Assembly (NCBI GenBank): GCA_036925085.1
Contig: JAUPFP010000008.1
Location: 2,949,957-3,013,956, forward strand
Length of the DNA stretch: 64,000 bases
Direction of reading: 5' to 3'
Origin: Brachycybe producta
Taxonomy: Eukaryota > Arthropoda > Diplopoda > Playtdesmida > Andrognathidae
Each line of letters begins with the position of its first letter. Positions within the stretch are counted from its first letter, which is position 1. Under the pieces are notes generated by a model. The model made no database searches, was not told the origin of the DNA, and saw only the letters and a program-made list of their open reading frames with translations. Both the position numbers and the translations under genes were made by a program. Below are positions 31,301 to 46,432 of this stretch, piece by piece.

Positions 31301-32720
31301 CTAAAATAAAATTAAAAAAAAATTCAGCCAAAGTAGATGGAGCCACTGTCTCCATTAAAAATTTTTTGCCAAAATGCAAAAACTTTTTTTGGAGGTATAG
31401 GATTTTTAACATGGCACTTTTTTAATTAATGGTTGAAATGTTTGAAGACAGGGGCGCTATAATCAACTATTACATAGAGTCCATGTATAAAGTGTTACAT
31501 TAGGTTAGGTTAGTGTGTTAGGCTATGTTAGTGGGGGTTAGAATTTAAGAGGGAAAATTTAAAATTTGAAAGAATATACACGTAACTCATGTTTAAGAGA
31601 ATAACAATAGAAGGCGGTATCATCACTATTAAAAAATTTCTTAAATTTTGGTGGGTCGGAAGGAGAGGTTATAGTTGTCGCTATAACAAGAATATTATTG
31701 TGTGTGGCAAGTGTGCCCAAAAATATTAAAAACAAAAGAGACACTACTGAGGCTTGAACCACTGAACGCAAGATCACAAGGCAGAGATGCTACCAACACA
31801 GCTAAACTGACAACAGTGACAACTGAATTAATAAATTATATTTAGGAACCTTCATTATCTTGTAAGTTTCCTAAATTAAAATAAAAAAAAAATTCAGCCA
31901 AAGTAGATGGAGCCACCGTCTCCATTAAAAAAATTTTGCCAAAAAGCAAAAACTTTTTTGGAGGTATAGGATTTTTAACATAGAACTTTTTTAATTAATG
32001 GTTGAAATGTTTGAAGACAGGGGCGCTATAATCAACTATTACATAGAGTCAATGTATAAAGTGTTACATTAGGTTAGGTTAGTGGGTTAGTGTTGGGTTA
32101 GGTTAGTGGTTTAGTGTTGCGTTAGGCTATGTTAGTGGGGGGGGGGGGGGGGGGGGGTTAGAATTTAAGAGGGAAAATTTAAAATTTTAAAGAATATACA
32201 CTTAACTCATGTTCAAAAGAATAACAATAGATGGCGGTATCATCTCTATTAACAAATTTTTTAAATTTTGGTGGGTCGGAGGGAGAGGTTATAGTTGTCG
32301 CTATAATAAGAATATTATTGTGTGTGGCAAGTGTGCCCAAAAATATTAAAAACAAAACAGACACTACCGAGACTTGAACCACTGAACACAAGAACACATG
32401 GCAGAGACACTACCAACACAGCTAAACTGACAACTGTGACACCAAATTTAATAAATTATACTTAGGAACCTTCATAACCTTGTAAGTTTCCTAAAATAAA
32501 ATTAAAAAAAATTCAGCCAAAGTAGATGGAGCCACCATCTCCATTAAAAATTTTTTGCCAAAAAGCAAAAACTTTTTTTGGAGGTATAGGATTTTTAACA
32601 TAGAACTTTTTTAATTAATGGTTGAAATGTTTGAAGACAGGGGCGCTATAATCAACTATTACATAGAGTCCATGTATATGGTGTTAGGTTAGTTAGTGGG
32701 TTAGTGTTAGGTTAATGGGA
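25360..32720. repeat. Satellite array, about 12.5 units of ~0.58 kb with tRNA-like core
   Basis: The anchor GGTTGAAATGTTTGAAGAC recurs at 25641, 26239, 26809, 27392, 27967, 28537, 29120, 29701, 30277, 30846, 31431, 32000 and 32620. Spacings are 598, 570, 583, 575, 570, 583, 581, 576, 569, 585, 569 and 620. Each unit holds a GTAGATGGAGCCACC block, an AGGTATAGGATTTTTAACA block, a TTAGGTTAGGTTAGTG telomere-like tract followed by a G-run of variable length (up to 22 at about 32137-32158), an open frame of ~72 codons on the minus strand, and a tRNA-like segment. That segment, read on the minus strand, has box A TAGCTGTGTTGG, box B GGTTCAAGCC 32 nt later, and a TTTT stretch shortly after. Length differences follow a three-unit pattern. 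No host gene lies inside. Confidence 0.95.
25375..25461 (-). ncRNA. tRNA-like segment in the first, most diverged array unit
   Basis: Minus-strand sequence with a box A-like TAGCTATGGTGTTAAGAG, an anticodon-arm-like region (GCTGCTTTCTGAGC) and a T-arm whose 5-bp stem CTGAG/CTTGG closes over TTCAAGT. It resembles the tRNA-derived head of a SINE more than a functional tRNA: the acceptor stem is poor. It shows where the array core probably came from. Confidence 0.5.
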
Positions 32721-32740
32721 GGTAAGGAATGGTGATGAAA

Positions 32741-32788
32741 TGACGTCATTGAGAACCGGAAGTTGTTAAGTTACTTTTTCGCGGGAAA
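32741..32788 (+). promoter_or_regulatory. MCM9 core promoter: CRE, ETS and E2F sites
   Basis: Within 48 bp: TGACGTCA at 32741-32748, ACCGGAAGT at 32755-32763, and TTTCGCGGGAAA, a full E2F site, at 32777-32788. It lies 125 bp before the MCM9 start codon and starts about 20 bp after the last recognisable satellite sequence. This is a textbook TATA-less S-phase promoter by motif content. Confidence 0.65.
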
Positions 32789-32913
32789 TATAACAGAGGA
32801 ACTTGTGTCAAAAATCACGTTTATGTAGTCGTTACTAACAAGATTATAATTTTTTCTTTTGATTTATGAGTGATAATTATGTTAATTTAATTATTAAATA
32901 GAAGAAAACAATT

Positions 32914-36969
<4,056 letters not shown>

Positions 36970-37675
36970 TCCTAACATTTCAATAACGTAAAACAATTTA
37001 ATAATTAGTAATTCAATCCAATACTACAATTTAATACAAATCTAGATTTTAGTTTTACAGACTTGTGCCAAATATATAACTTATTGCATCATTTTTGTTT
37101 GTAACGTTGAGATTTACTTAAAACTGATAACAATTTGATGAAATTTTCATGCAATTCATTGTCATTGATTTTTTTTAGATGAAACTACCATGAAATACAT
37201 AATTTTTCAACACATTTCTTCAGTTTAGTTCAAATCAATCTAACTCAACAATAATTTTAAGTAATCGTAATTAAGTAAATGTAATTTAGTATTTAAAGAT
37301 ACAACAACAGATTATTATGCTAAAATGATTTTCACGTTGATTATATCTAAAAATTTAAAACTCATTTTGCCAGTTATTAATAAAATATTAGAAAGAAAGT
37401 ATAATAGTCTAAGATTAAATGACCAATTTTAGCGAAAGTTGCTTTTAAAATTGTCGTAAAAAGCTGTTGTTTTACAGATATTATCATTCAAATAAATTTA
37501 GCATATTCAACTATAATTCTAGTTTATAACAACTGAATTTTTTTTAAAAAAAAAACAATTAACCATTTAATCATAAATTATGTAAATATTTGCAATGTAT
37601 TTGCATGAGAAGCATTACACAGCTAATAGACGCCGTGCGGCTTCAGCGGCGACTAAATTTAAAATAAAATAGTCG
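36970..37675. other. Intergenic after MCM9
   Basis: AT-rich; expected MCM9 3' UTR at the left end. Nothing else recognised. Confidence 0.4.
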
Positions 37676-37963
37676 CTATAAAGTAATCGGTTCAATATGA
37701 TAACCGATTATTGCCACGCTACACCGTGGTGTTACAAAAATGACTCCCGTGGTCATGCCAAGGTCAAACAGATCTCTCGGAGTGTTTGAAGTTTCATAGA
37801 ACATCATGGAAACAGATTGCTCGGAGTAGAAATTATTTAGATAAGAAAACACCGTTTGCATATAGCGAATAGAGAGGGAGGGGATTAAAGTCCGCGTCGT
37901 TCGTTTTATATCAACCTCGCACTCCTGAGACGTGGATGTATGTTCCATTTCCGGCATCGTCAT
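37676..37963 (-). CDS. Uncertain 95-codon open frame upstream of DAZAP1
   Basis: Uninterrupted frame with three Met codons near its start (MTMPEMEHTSTSQ), ending GYHIEPITL, divergent from DAZAP1 whose first exon starts 125 bp away. I recognise no domain, signal peptide or membrane segment. It could be a small divergent gene sharing the DAZAP1 promoter or simply a chance frame antisense to the DAZAP1 5' leader. Composition is less AT-rich than the flanks, which is the only reason to list it. Confidence 0.2.
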   Translation of the reverse strand: MTMPEMEHTSTSQECEVDIKRTTRTLIPSLSIRYMQTVFSYLNNFYSEQSVSMMFYETSNTPRDLFDLGMTTGVIFVTPRCSVAIIGYHIEPITL

Positions 37964-38087
37964 CGGCCGTAGAGTTTGTTTCGTCCGCTTCTCTTTCGAG
38001 CTTTTAATTTGCTGCTTTCAGATGGCGTAGTTAGTGCTATAAGTTGATTACATAGTCAAATTTATTCATTTTTCTGCAAACAGAAGA

Positions 38088-41000
38088 ATGGCCCACCAGG
38101 ATGAGCTCGGGTACGTAAAAGAAGAGGGTGGAGAGGAAGACAGAGAGAGAGAGAGAGAGAGGGAGGGAGGGGACGCTTTGTAGGGGCTGTTTTTGGAGGG
38201 AAACTGTACAACCTTTGCGCTTTCTATTTCTGCACATTTATAGGCGAGTTTCGTGATTTAAGTGGCCTTCTCCTTGTTTATTTTACATTTTTCTAATCGA
38301 ATGAGGAAACTAATTAAAAATTTTTTATCAAACGATAAATGGGTACACGAGGCGATATATCGATTAGGTCAATCGTATTGAGTTATCGGCAGTGCTTAAT
38401 GTATCGATATATCGACTGTTACGTTAGCAAATTTTACATTATGAGAAAATTGAAGATTTCTTCAACAAAAACACAGGCATTTAGAAATCGGAACGAACAC
38501 AAGTTGGCTCCGCCCCTTTTTATGACGACCGGGACTTTAATTGGTTTGTTGTGTGGTTCGACGTTGAAAAGGGCGGAGCATGTGACGTCAGACTACATAA
38601 CCAACCAATTAGACGTAGCCGGTCGTCATAAATAGGGCGGAGCCAACTTGTGTTCGTCCCGATTTCTAAATGCCTGTACAAAAACTAGGTTATTACAAAG
38701 ATTTAAGCTCTAAAAATAAGAATATTACTATTTACTTCCTTAAACTGGTATCAGGGAAAGGCGAAAGTAACGAAGGCCGTTTCAGAATGACGGCTCATAT
38801 TTAATCCATTCTAATAATGGAAGATAATTTGATTATAATAATCCTTCCTTCTAATTATTATTATTAACAGGAAAAGAGAGAACATCAAAGTTAAGGTTCC
38901 CAATGAAGCGTTATGTATGACGTCATGTATGTTTTTGGTGTCACGGGTGCACAAATATGGCGTGTACAGATAGAATCCTTTGTGACGAGACGCCATGTTT
39001 GGTTACCCTTTTGTATAGCAGGTTTGCGCTTCAATTTTTTATTGAGAGAAGATTGCTTATACCCCCACTCTCCCCTCCTCTTTTTTCCTAACTTCCCTGT
39101 TGACCACTTGGGTAGCATAAATTATTATAACCCATGCTGTGAAGCGTCAGCTGTTTATAAGTAAATTAAATTTTCAGGACTTTTGGGCGAGTAGTAATAT
39201 AAACAAAGAGATATAATTAATATTAAGTACATTAGCTAAGCCACGCCCCTTTCTCGTAAATAATAACCCCTCTTCAAAAGTGGAACGCAACAGCCAAATA
39301 GAAAGTTGTTTGGTTTTTGTACCAAAAGCTTTTTAAGTAGCAACTTTTTAAAAGTATGTTAGAAACTTGAAAATGCTAAGGGCAACAGGCAAGTGTGCCC
39401 AGCACTAACTTTTTGTTTGCCCCGCCCTTTTATGAGCGTCATCAATTTCTAATTGGTTAGTTACTTGGTCTGATGTCACATGCCCCCCCCCCCCCCCCCC
39501 CCCCCACCCTTTTTCAATTTCTTGTTGGTTGATATTTTGGTCTAACGCTCATAAAAGGGCGGAGCAAACGAAAAGCTAGCGCTGGCCACAGTTGCCTGGT
39601 TGTTGATTCAACTTTGGAATGAAAAGAAACGAAAATAAAAGTTTTATTTTTTTACCTTTTAGCACAATTTATTCGCGAATTCTATAGAATTCCTACCGTT
39701 TTCAGGTTTCCTTTTTAATTTTACTGCTAAGTACTCTTCTGACTACTTCGAATACAGTTTTACCAGTTAACATTTTATAATTTCTAAGGTATTTAATTTT
39801 AAACGATTTAGCTGCGCCATTCCGTATATTTTGATAATTTATTCGGGGCGTTTTATCTTTAGATAAGGCTACTGTATATGTTTATTTAAATACAAATAAA
39901 CACATATGGTCGAGGTAAAGATGCGTAAATAATAAACAACGATCCAATTCAATTCGTTTCCTAATGTATTTGTACAGTTGTGTTTATTCTTTTCATATAT
40001 ATTTATTCAATCGGTGATTTTGAATGATGAAACACCTTACTAATGGTTGAAATGTAAATGGCGAACCCCTTTTTTTTTGTTTTTTTTTCGAAATGACAGT
40101 AAAATGTTCGTGGGGGGTCTCAGTTGGGAGACATCGCAGGAAGATCTATGTCAGTATTTCGCTCGTTACGGAGAGGTTATCGATTCTGTAGTAATGAAAA
40201 ACAACGAGACGGGCCGGTCGAGGGGCTTTGGATTCGTTACCTTCAAGGATCCTACCTGTGTTCAGATTGTACTGGACAGCGGTCCTCATATTCTAGACTC
40301 GAGGACGGTCGATCCGAAGGCTTGCAATCCGAGAACGCAACAGAAAGTCAGTTGGATGAATGCAAACATACTCATAATTTGAAAATTTGGTGTTGTTGCA
40401 TAGCATTTTTTTTTTTGTTCTCCGATTTTAGCCCACGAAAGCCAGGGACAAGAATTCGTATCCCAAGATATTTCTCGGAGGTCTTCCTTCGAACGTCACC
40501 GAGACAGAACTGAGTTCTCACTTTGCAAAATACGGAAACGTAAGTAAATGTAAACTTATATGTAACACACAATATCGCATCTCATCTATTCCGTTTTTTA
40601 TGGCTTTCGTTGGAAAAAAAAGGTGGTCGAAGTAGTCATTATGTACGATCAGGAGAAGAAGCGAACGAGGGGTAAGTTTCAGACGATTAAAAATCTCCTT
40701 TTGCGTGTGTTTAGGTTACGTTTTCTTTTAAAAATCCTACGTTCGTTTCTTAGTTCAAGTAAGTTCGACAATATCGGCCGTTAATTTGATCATTCATTCA
40801 TTCATTCATTCGCTTACTAATCGTAAATAGTTTGACAAAAGAAGTTGTCTTTAGGTTTTTCTTGTGCTCTTTATATCTTAGGTTCCTATTCGGACCTTTT
40901 AATCGTTATCTTGCTCGTCTTTCTATACCGTACTTCGGCCACCGTTTTCCCTCACTCTTTCAAAGATCGACAATTCGATGATCGTAACTCGAAAAGATTG

Positions 41001-44000
41001 CACGAGAGAGAGGGAGGGAGAGACTTAACGGTGGCTGTAGTCGCGATAGAGAGCGAGACGAGCATTTTTAATATTTTGACGTAAGCTTAAGTTGCTGCTG
41101 TGGTTGCATTAGGCTTTGGATTTGTATCGTTCATGACTGAGGACAGCGTTGATCAAGTCTGTGCCGAGCAATATGTCGCCATCAATGGGAAACAGGTGCA
41201 GTTCAAACTGTCCTCCTAATTATCACCATCCCTCCTTTAACAGTCTTACCCCTCCCCACTTTACTCGTCGAAGGTTGACATCGTTTGAAATCCCTTTTTT
41301 TTATTGGGGCCACTTGTTCTCTCTGAGCTCTTTGGCGCGCTTGCGGTCGGCTCTCACCAACATGAGGAAACCCGTTTCTCATAAAACAGCTAATTGACAA
41401 TTTATATTTTTTTTGTATAACATTTCAAGCGCTTAATTTTAGTTAAAACCTGCTAATTATAGTATTAAATTACTCTCTTTTTCAATTAAAAAGCCTGTCT
41501 AGAGGCTAGAGTTTTCACAGAGCTAATCATCACTTGTATATAGCCACCATGAGTTCTAGATTTACACATAGGACATATACTAAGAACAAAACAATCAAGT
41601 TTTTTAAACAATGAGACTGTTTAGAAGCTCGAATTTCCAAAAGAACTGATGGCAAGGCTGTACACTTGCTTTGTCCCCTTCTCTACCAAAATTGATTTAA
41701 TTATACAAATTATAGCCTCAAAACAGTCTCATTGATTGAAAAACGTGTAATTCTTTTGTACTTAAGTTATAAACACATAAATAATTGAAATGAGAATGTA
41801 TAATTAGTTGTATTTCGATATCATACATCTAAATTTAATTACAATTTTGCATTTTTTTCTTGGTTCATTAATAAATCGGCCATTTACACCATTTTTAGAA
41901 GCAACTTTTTCATAACAAATTAAGTTTTAAACTAAAATAGTAAGTGAATTTGCTTGTAAAGCCAGTTTGAAAATGATGCACAAACCAAAATGTGATCAAA
42001 TTTCGTTAAATTAAAATGTGTTCTGTTTGTTCACCTGTCAATTATATTATTAATATAATAAATTCATTTCAAAAACATAGAAAAAAATTTCCTTTGTTAT
42101 AAAAAAATAGTGAACAAAAAACTGGAAAAAATTTAAATCACTTGATTTTTATGGTAATGCTGATTTTTTTTTATTATTATTAAATCAATATTTAAATCAA
42201 TGTTGCTTCTGAAAAATGTTTACGTTTCCCTTTATACATTTTCGTTGTTACTTTTGACCTCCAAACCCCATAATAAACAGCTCGTCACAATTAAACTTAA
42301 TCGGCTCCTCCCATTGTCTCCAAGAGTCCTCATTTTTGCACTTAAGTCCTTACGTATCTGTAAACTCTCCCGGTCCCCAACTTAAGCGTAAATGTATCTG
42401 AAGAATTAAGCAGGCCCTTGGTTTATTATATATTATTGGGTCGTGATTATTATTATTCTTTATTATTATTATTATTATATATTCATAGCTAATGAAAACT
42501 GATCGTTGCTTTCAGGTCACATTTCCAAATTAGCATCACCACCACCGATTTACACTTGAAAAGGTGTGTGTGGTGCATGAAAATTATTTTATTTTAATAT
42601 TATATATGTAATTATAGAAATATATCTAATATACATATCTATATTTAATATATTTAAATATTTTAATTTCTCTCCATAGTTTTTATGATGTTTTGTTGTA
42701 AATTGCTACTTGATAATATATTAGTAGTAGTAGTAGTAGTTAGATATCCTGCACTTTAAAATTAGATTACCATTAGTGATTTGGTTAATTTTTAATAGTA
42801 GTTCTTATTAGATTAAAATTTTCTTTTTGTGTCTTTTCTATCTTATCTAGGCATTTCAATTTTTGCTTGAGAAAATACTTTAAAATATAGAAATTTTACA
42901 TTTTGACAGTTTTACAGTTATATTTACCTTTCTCTACGCATTTTAAGAGTTGTTGTTTTTTTATTAATAAATGTAAATGTGCCAAGGGTCTGCGCAAATT
43001 ATTCTGGCACATTTAAGATTTTTGCATAGATATACAGTATATAAAATAAAAAAAAAGCTCTTCCATCTAATATTAGATCCTTATTATAATTGGGATAAAA
43101 ACATGGGGTTTGGGGGGCTTTAGATAATAATAATTTAAAAGAAGAAAATCATCATGGAAATATTTGCTAATTGTTTTTCTACTCGTTTGTAGGTTGAATG
43201 TAAAAAGGCAGAACCTCGAGAGAACAGTAGGGGAGGTGGGGGTGGTTTCGGCGGCGGTGGAGGAGGAGGAGGAGGTGGTTTTGTTCGACGTGGAAACCGA
43301 GATCGTAACGGTGGTGGACCCATGAAAACTAGTCGTGGAATGGCACCGATGGGAGGAGGAGGAGGACCTCAGATGGGTCCTTCAGCAATGGGAATGCCGA
43401 ATGGGATGGGATATCAAGCGCAAGGATGGGGACCACCACAAGCCGGTTATCCTCCTCAAGGTAACTTAACTTAATTTAATGAATATTTAAAAAAAAAAAA
43501 CCTCCCGACACTTATTTGTTTATTGAGCACAACTTCCGTTGTTGATTAAAATGTTGTTTATTCCCTCCACGGATGAGAATATTTTTTGTCAGGATATTGG
43601 TCATTTGTGCACCAGTTTCGCAAACTTGGGGGTTCGTTAACGGAATCTCATTCCTTTTGTTTACAGGTGCATGGATGCCATCAACAGTTTATCCTGGTAC
43701 GTGTGCTATTGATGTAACACACATGCTAGACGAAAGTGTCGGTCACGAACCAAAAAAAAACTCGTTAATTTATAAAATGCCTTTCGTTGTTGCCGGACAG
43801 CTGAAAACTTTGTTAGTCTGGGTGTCAAAGGAGGCAGATATTAAGTTTGCCCTCACGAACCTCGACTCGAGAATGGTCTTAAACTACAGTTCATTCTTTA
43901 GTGGTTTTGGGCTAACAAAAACACTGATTTCGATCGTGTTTCTTTAATGTTTTACGTGATCCATTTTTTTTTTTCTCGTTGACATGTTGTCCGCGTCATT

Positions 44001-45602
44001 TTTCATGGCTAAGGTTCTTTTTCCCCTGAATGTCGTTGTTTGATCAGGTCCTTATGGAGCTCCCGCTGGTGCACCGGGCTATCCTGGTTGGGGAGCACAG
44101 CCATATGGACCTTATGGTGCGCCACCTCCTCAGTATGGACCACCACAAGGATACACTGGTTACGGTACGTGCGATGTATTTTAATTTGTATAGTTAGTTA
44201 CTTTGTCTCTCCATGTTGCCCAATCGACTTAATCTCTTGTCATTTGGGGTGTCAAGGGGGACATACATGAAAAAACGTCTGCGTTTCATTTATAACACAT
44301 TTCAAATTGAACTTTTGATGGGCTTGAATCGTGACGTAACAACTATTTACGTTCAGAAAAAAGGAATAAGAAAAACTAAGCAAGGCAAAAGAATTTTGCT
44401 CTTTGTATTCAAAGAGATTGGTTAGAGACTAGAATTATTCTAGATTTACCCTACAATTACTTGCCCAATGGTATATGTTAACTCTATCCTCTAACCATTA
44501 TCTTTTTGCCTTACAGATAAGCTTTTTTTTAGAAATAAATATGGAATAATGCAAAATAACTATTCTGTTGTAATTATCTGCAATTTCCTTAACATGAGTG
44601 AATGTGCGTGAGCAGAAAAATGATACCCATGATCATCGTTATGGATCAAGCGATGACGACATAAGTACTGCAAATGTATTATGCAAATATGCGATGACTT
44701 AACAGTCGTCAATGTTCTGTGTGGTTAGCATAGAACATTCAGAAGAATGAAAAAAAAACATTTGAAGATGGCTTTCGCTCATCCTAAGGCTCATCAGACA
44801 GACGAGGAATTATTTAACCGATGAGCAGGAAATCGTAGAAGTAGTTTCGTTTAGTTGTTAATGTTATTACTCCCCACTGTGGCTATTACAACAGATTAGA
44901 CTTTGAAAATACACTTGAATCTTCTTTCAAAGTTCCTTATTTTGTTTTTCAAACCGTAAAATCGCTTTTAGTTAAGTTAGTTTTTACTTTCCTTTAAAGG
45001 GTATGGATATAATTGGGGAGGACCTGTTCCACAGCCTGTAACTGCACCAACGAATGGGAACGGAAACGTCGCAGCCAGTCAACCGGCTGCTAATCATTAC
45101 GGTTCACCTGCAGCAGCATCGGCGGCTGCCGTAAGTGGTTCGCCAACCAAACTTCCCGGTCAAGAAAATACCGCGTCTTCTCCAATCAAACAAGAATATA
45201 GTGCCTACAGTGCCTATGGTAAGTCGATACGTGTGGTTCTGCGCTTCTCTTTCGGTTTTGCTTTAGTCGCCCTCCCTTGTTTTTGCAGGCTCGGCGGCGA
45301 CTTCGTACCCTCAACAATCCTCAAACTTTGGTCCTTCGCGAACATATGATAATAATAATAAAAATGACGGAGGGCACGACAGTACGAACGAACTTTATAA
45401 ACTGCAATTTTAACATTTCGATTATTCTGAACTCCTTTTTTTTTTTTTTTTTTTTTTTTTGTTCGCTGTTACAGATTATAACTCGTCGACTGGAAGCTAT
45501 TCGGCAGCAGCGCAACAGAGCGACTCGTCTCAGAGTAATAGCTACAACGGTTCGAGTGGACGAACTGGTGGTTCTCAGAGTTACCATCCATATCGACGCT
45601 AG
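38088..45602 (+). CDS. DAZAP1: DAZAP1-type hnRNP, two RRMs
   Basis: RNA-binding protein of the hnRNP A/B-Musashi group; DAZAP1 acts in splicing and translational activation, notably in the germ line. Exons 38088-38110, 40100-40346, 40432-40539, 40623-40671, 41113-41195, 43193-43460, 43667-43696, 44048-44164, 45000-45218, 45289-45381 and 45475-45602. All phases join; 454 residues (human 407). The 23-nt first exon gives MAHQDELG, which joins to KMFVGGLSW. RRM1 carries RNP2 KMFVGGL and RNP1 RSRGFGFVTF; RRM2 carries KIFLGGL and KRTRGFGFVSF, then KQVECKKAEPRE. The rest is Gly-rich, then Pro/Gly/Tyr/Ala-rich low complexity (PYGAPPPQYGPPQGYTGYG), ending SYHPYRR. The small downstream introns may be alternatively used. 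Intron 1 (about 2 kb) holds two foldback elements. An acceptor-like CTGCAAACAG lies 4 nt before the ATG. Confidence 0.93.
38473..38677. mobile_element. Foldback MITE, ACAGGCA family, copy 2
   Basis: In DAZAP1 intron 1. Ends ACAGGCATTTAG and CTAAATGCCTGT, with perfect 8-bp duplications ACAAAAAC at 38465-38472 and 38678-38685. The two arms are nearly identical over about 65 bp, including GAACACAAGTTGGCTCCGCCC. The loop region includes TGACGTCA at 38583-38590. Confidence 0.9.
39385..39599. mobile_element. Foldback MITE, ACAGGCA family, copy 3
   Basis: In DAZAP1 intron 1, 700 bp from copy 2. Left end ACAGGCAAGTGTG, right end CACAGTTGCCTGG. Arms share CTTTT-GTTTGC-CCGCCCTTTTATGAGCG. The centre carries a C-run of about 23. 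No target duplication seen. Confidence 0.75.
41600..41746. mobile_element. Short foldback in DAZAP1 intron 5
   Basis: TTTTAAACAATGAGACTGTTT near 41600 is inverted at 41715-41745 (AAAACAGTCTCATTGATTG), enclosing about 90 bp. The rest of this 2-kb intron is AT-rich with (TAG)n and (TTA)n microsatellites and no coding exon. Confidence 0.45.
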
Positions 45603-46156
45603 TAGTAGCGCATTCAGAGAGAATTTTCAAAGAAAGTTTTATGTTTTTAATGTTAAATGGGGGGGGGGGGGAGAGAGATTTCTTAAAAGTAATTGAAAGT
45701 ATTCGTCATTTTATAAACGAAAATGAGTTAGGGTAATCTGTTCAGCATTGTTGGTGAATTTATATATATATAAAAATTATATATATTATAACCTATATAT
45801 ATTTTCAAACTTTTTTTTTGTTAATTGTATAAAAAAGATAGATGTTTTAACGTTTGACTCTTATGATTTTTTTGTAAGTGACAAGAGAAAGTATGTGGGT
45901 CAAATGTTTCTTGACATTCGGTGATTATTCTTATTAATAACATTTTTTTTTAAAAAAAAATCCTATTTTTACACAAAGTATAAAAAATCGCATACGTAAA
46001 AAATTGTTATTTTTTACATTTTTGGGGGATTGAGCAATTGTTTTTTTTTTCTTTGAATGTTTATTATATACATTTGTGAATTATTATTTCATCTTCACTT
46101 TGTTGACACATTTAAATATGTAATATGGGTTGCAGTTAAGGTTATATGGCCGACCC
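45603..46156 (+). other. DAZAP1 3' UTR region
   Basis: AT-rich sequence with G-, T- and A-runs following the stop; expected untranslated tail. No poly(A) site chosen with confidence. Confidence 0.4.
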
Positions 46157-46432
46157 TTCACCTCAGAACACTTTGTGGTGCCAGAAAGGGGGTTGTTGTG
46201 GCTTGCTTCACACACAGACCACCATTGAAAGCCACACTTATTATTGGGTCTTAATCATCACTGATAAACAGGCGATGGTCGCCATTTGTGTCTGGACTTA
46301 ACCACTCGTTGCCACTGTGGTGCAAGAAAAAAAAACGGTGACTTGTGTGAACATCTATCTCCCTATGAAATCAATGGTTACTACAAAAAAAACGATCATC
46401 TCATGTGGCGCCACAAAGTGGTCTAAGTGAAT
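46157..46432. mobile_element. Foldback element between DAZAP1 and SKOR
   Basis: TTCACCTCAGAACACTTTGTGG, shown only in part here, has its inverted partner at about 46405-46432 (CCACAAAGTGGTCTAAGTGAA). Internal sequences include several GTGGT/ACCAC pairs. No target duplication determined. Confidence 0.5.

Noticed and set aside
25360-32720. Array considered as a CRISPR array or a multigene protein family
   Set aside because: Units are ~580 bp of continuous similarity without short unique spacers, the genome is eukaryotic, and frames are disrupted in some units.
43135-43323. Poly-Pro minus-strand frame
   Set aside because: Antisense of the DAZAP1 glycine-rich exon.
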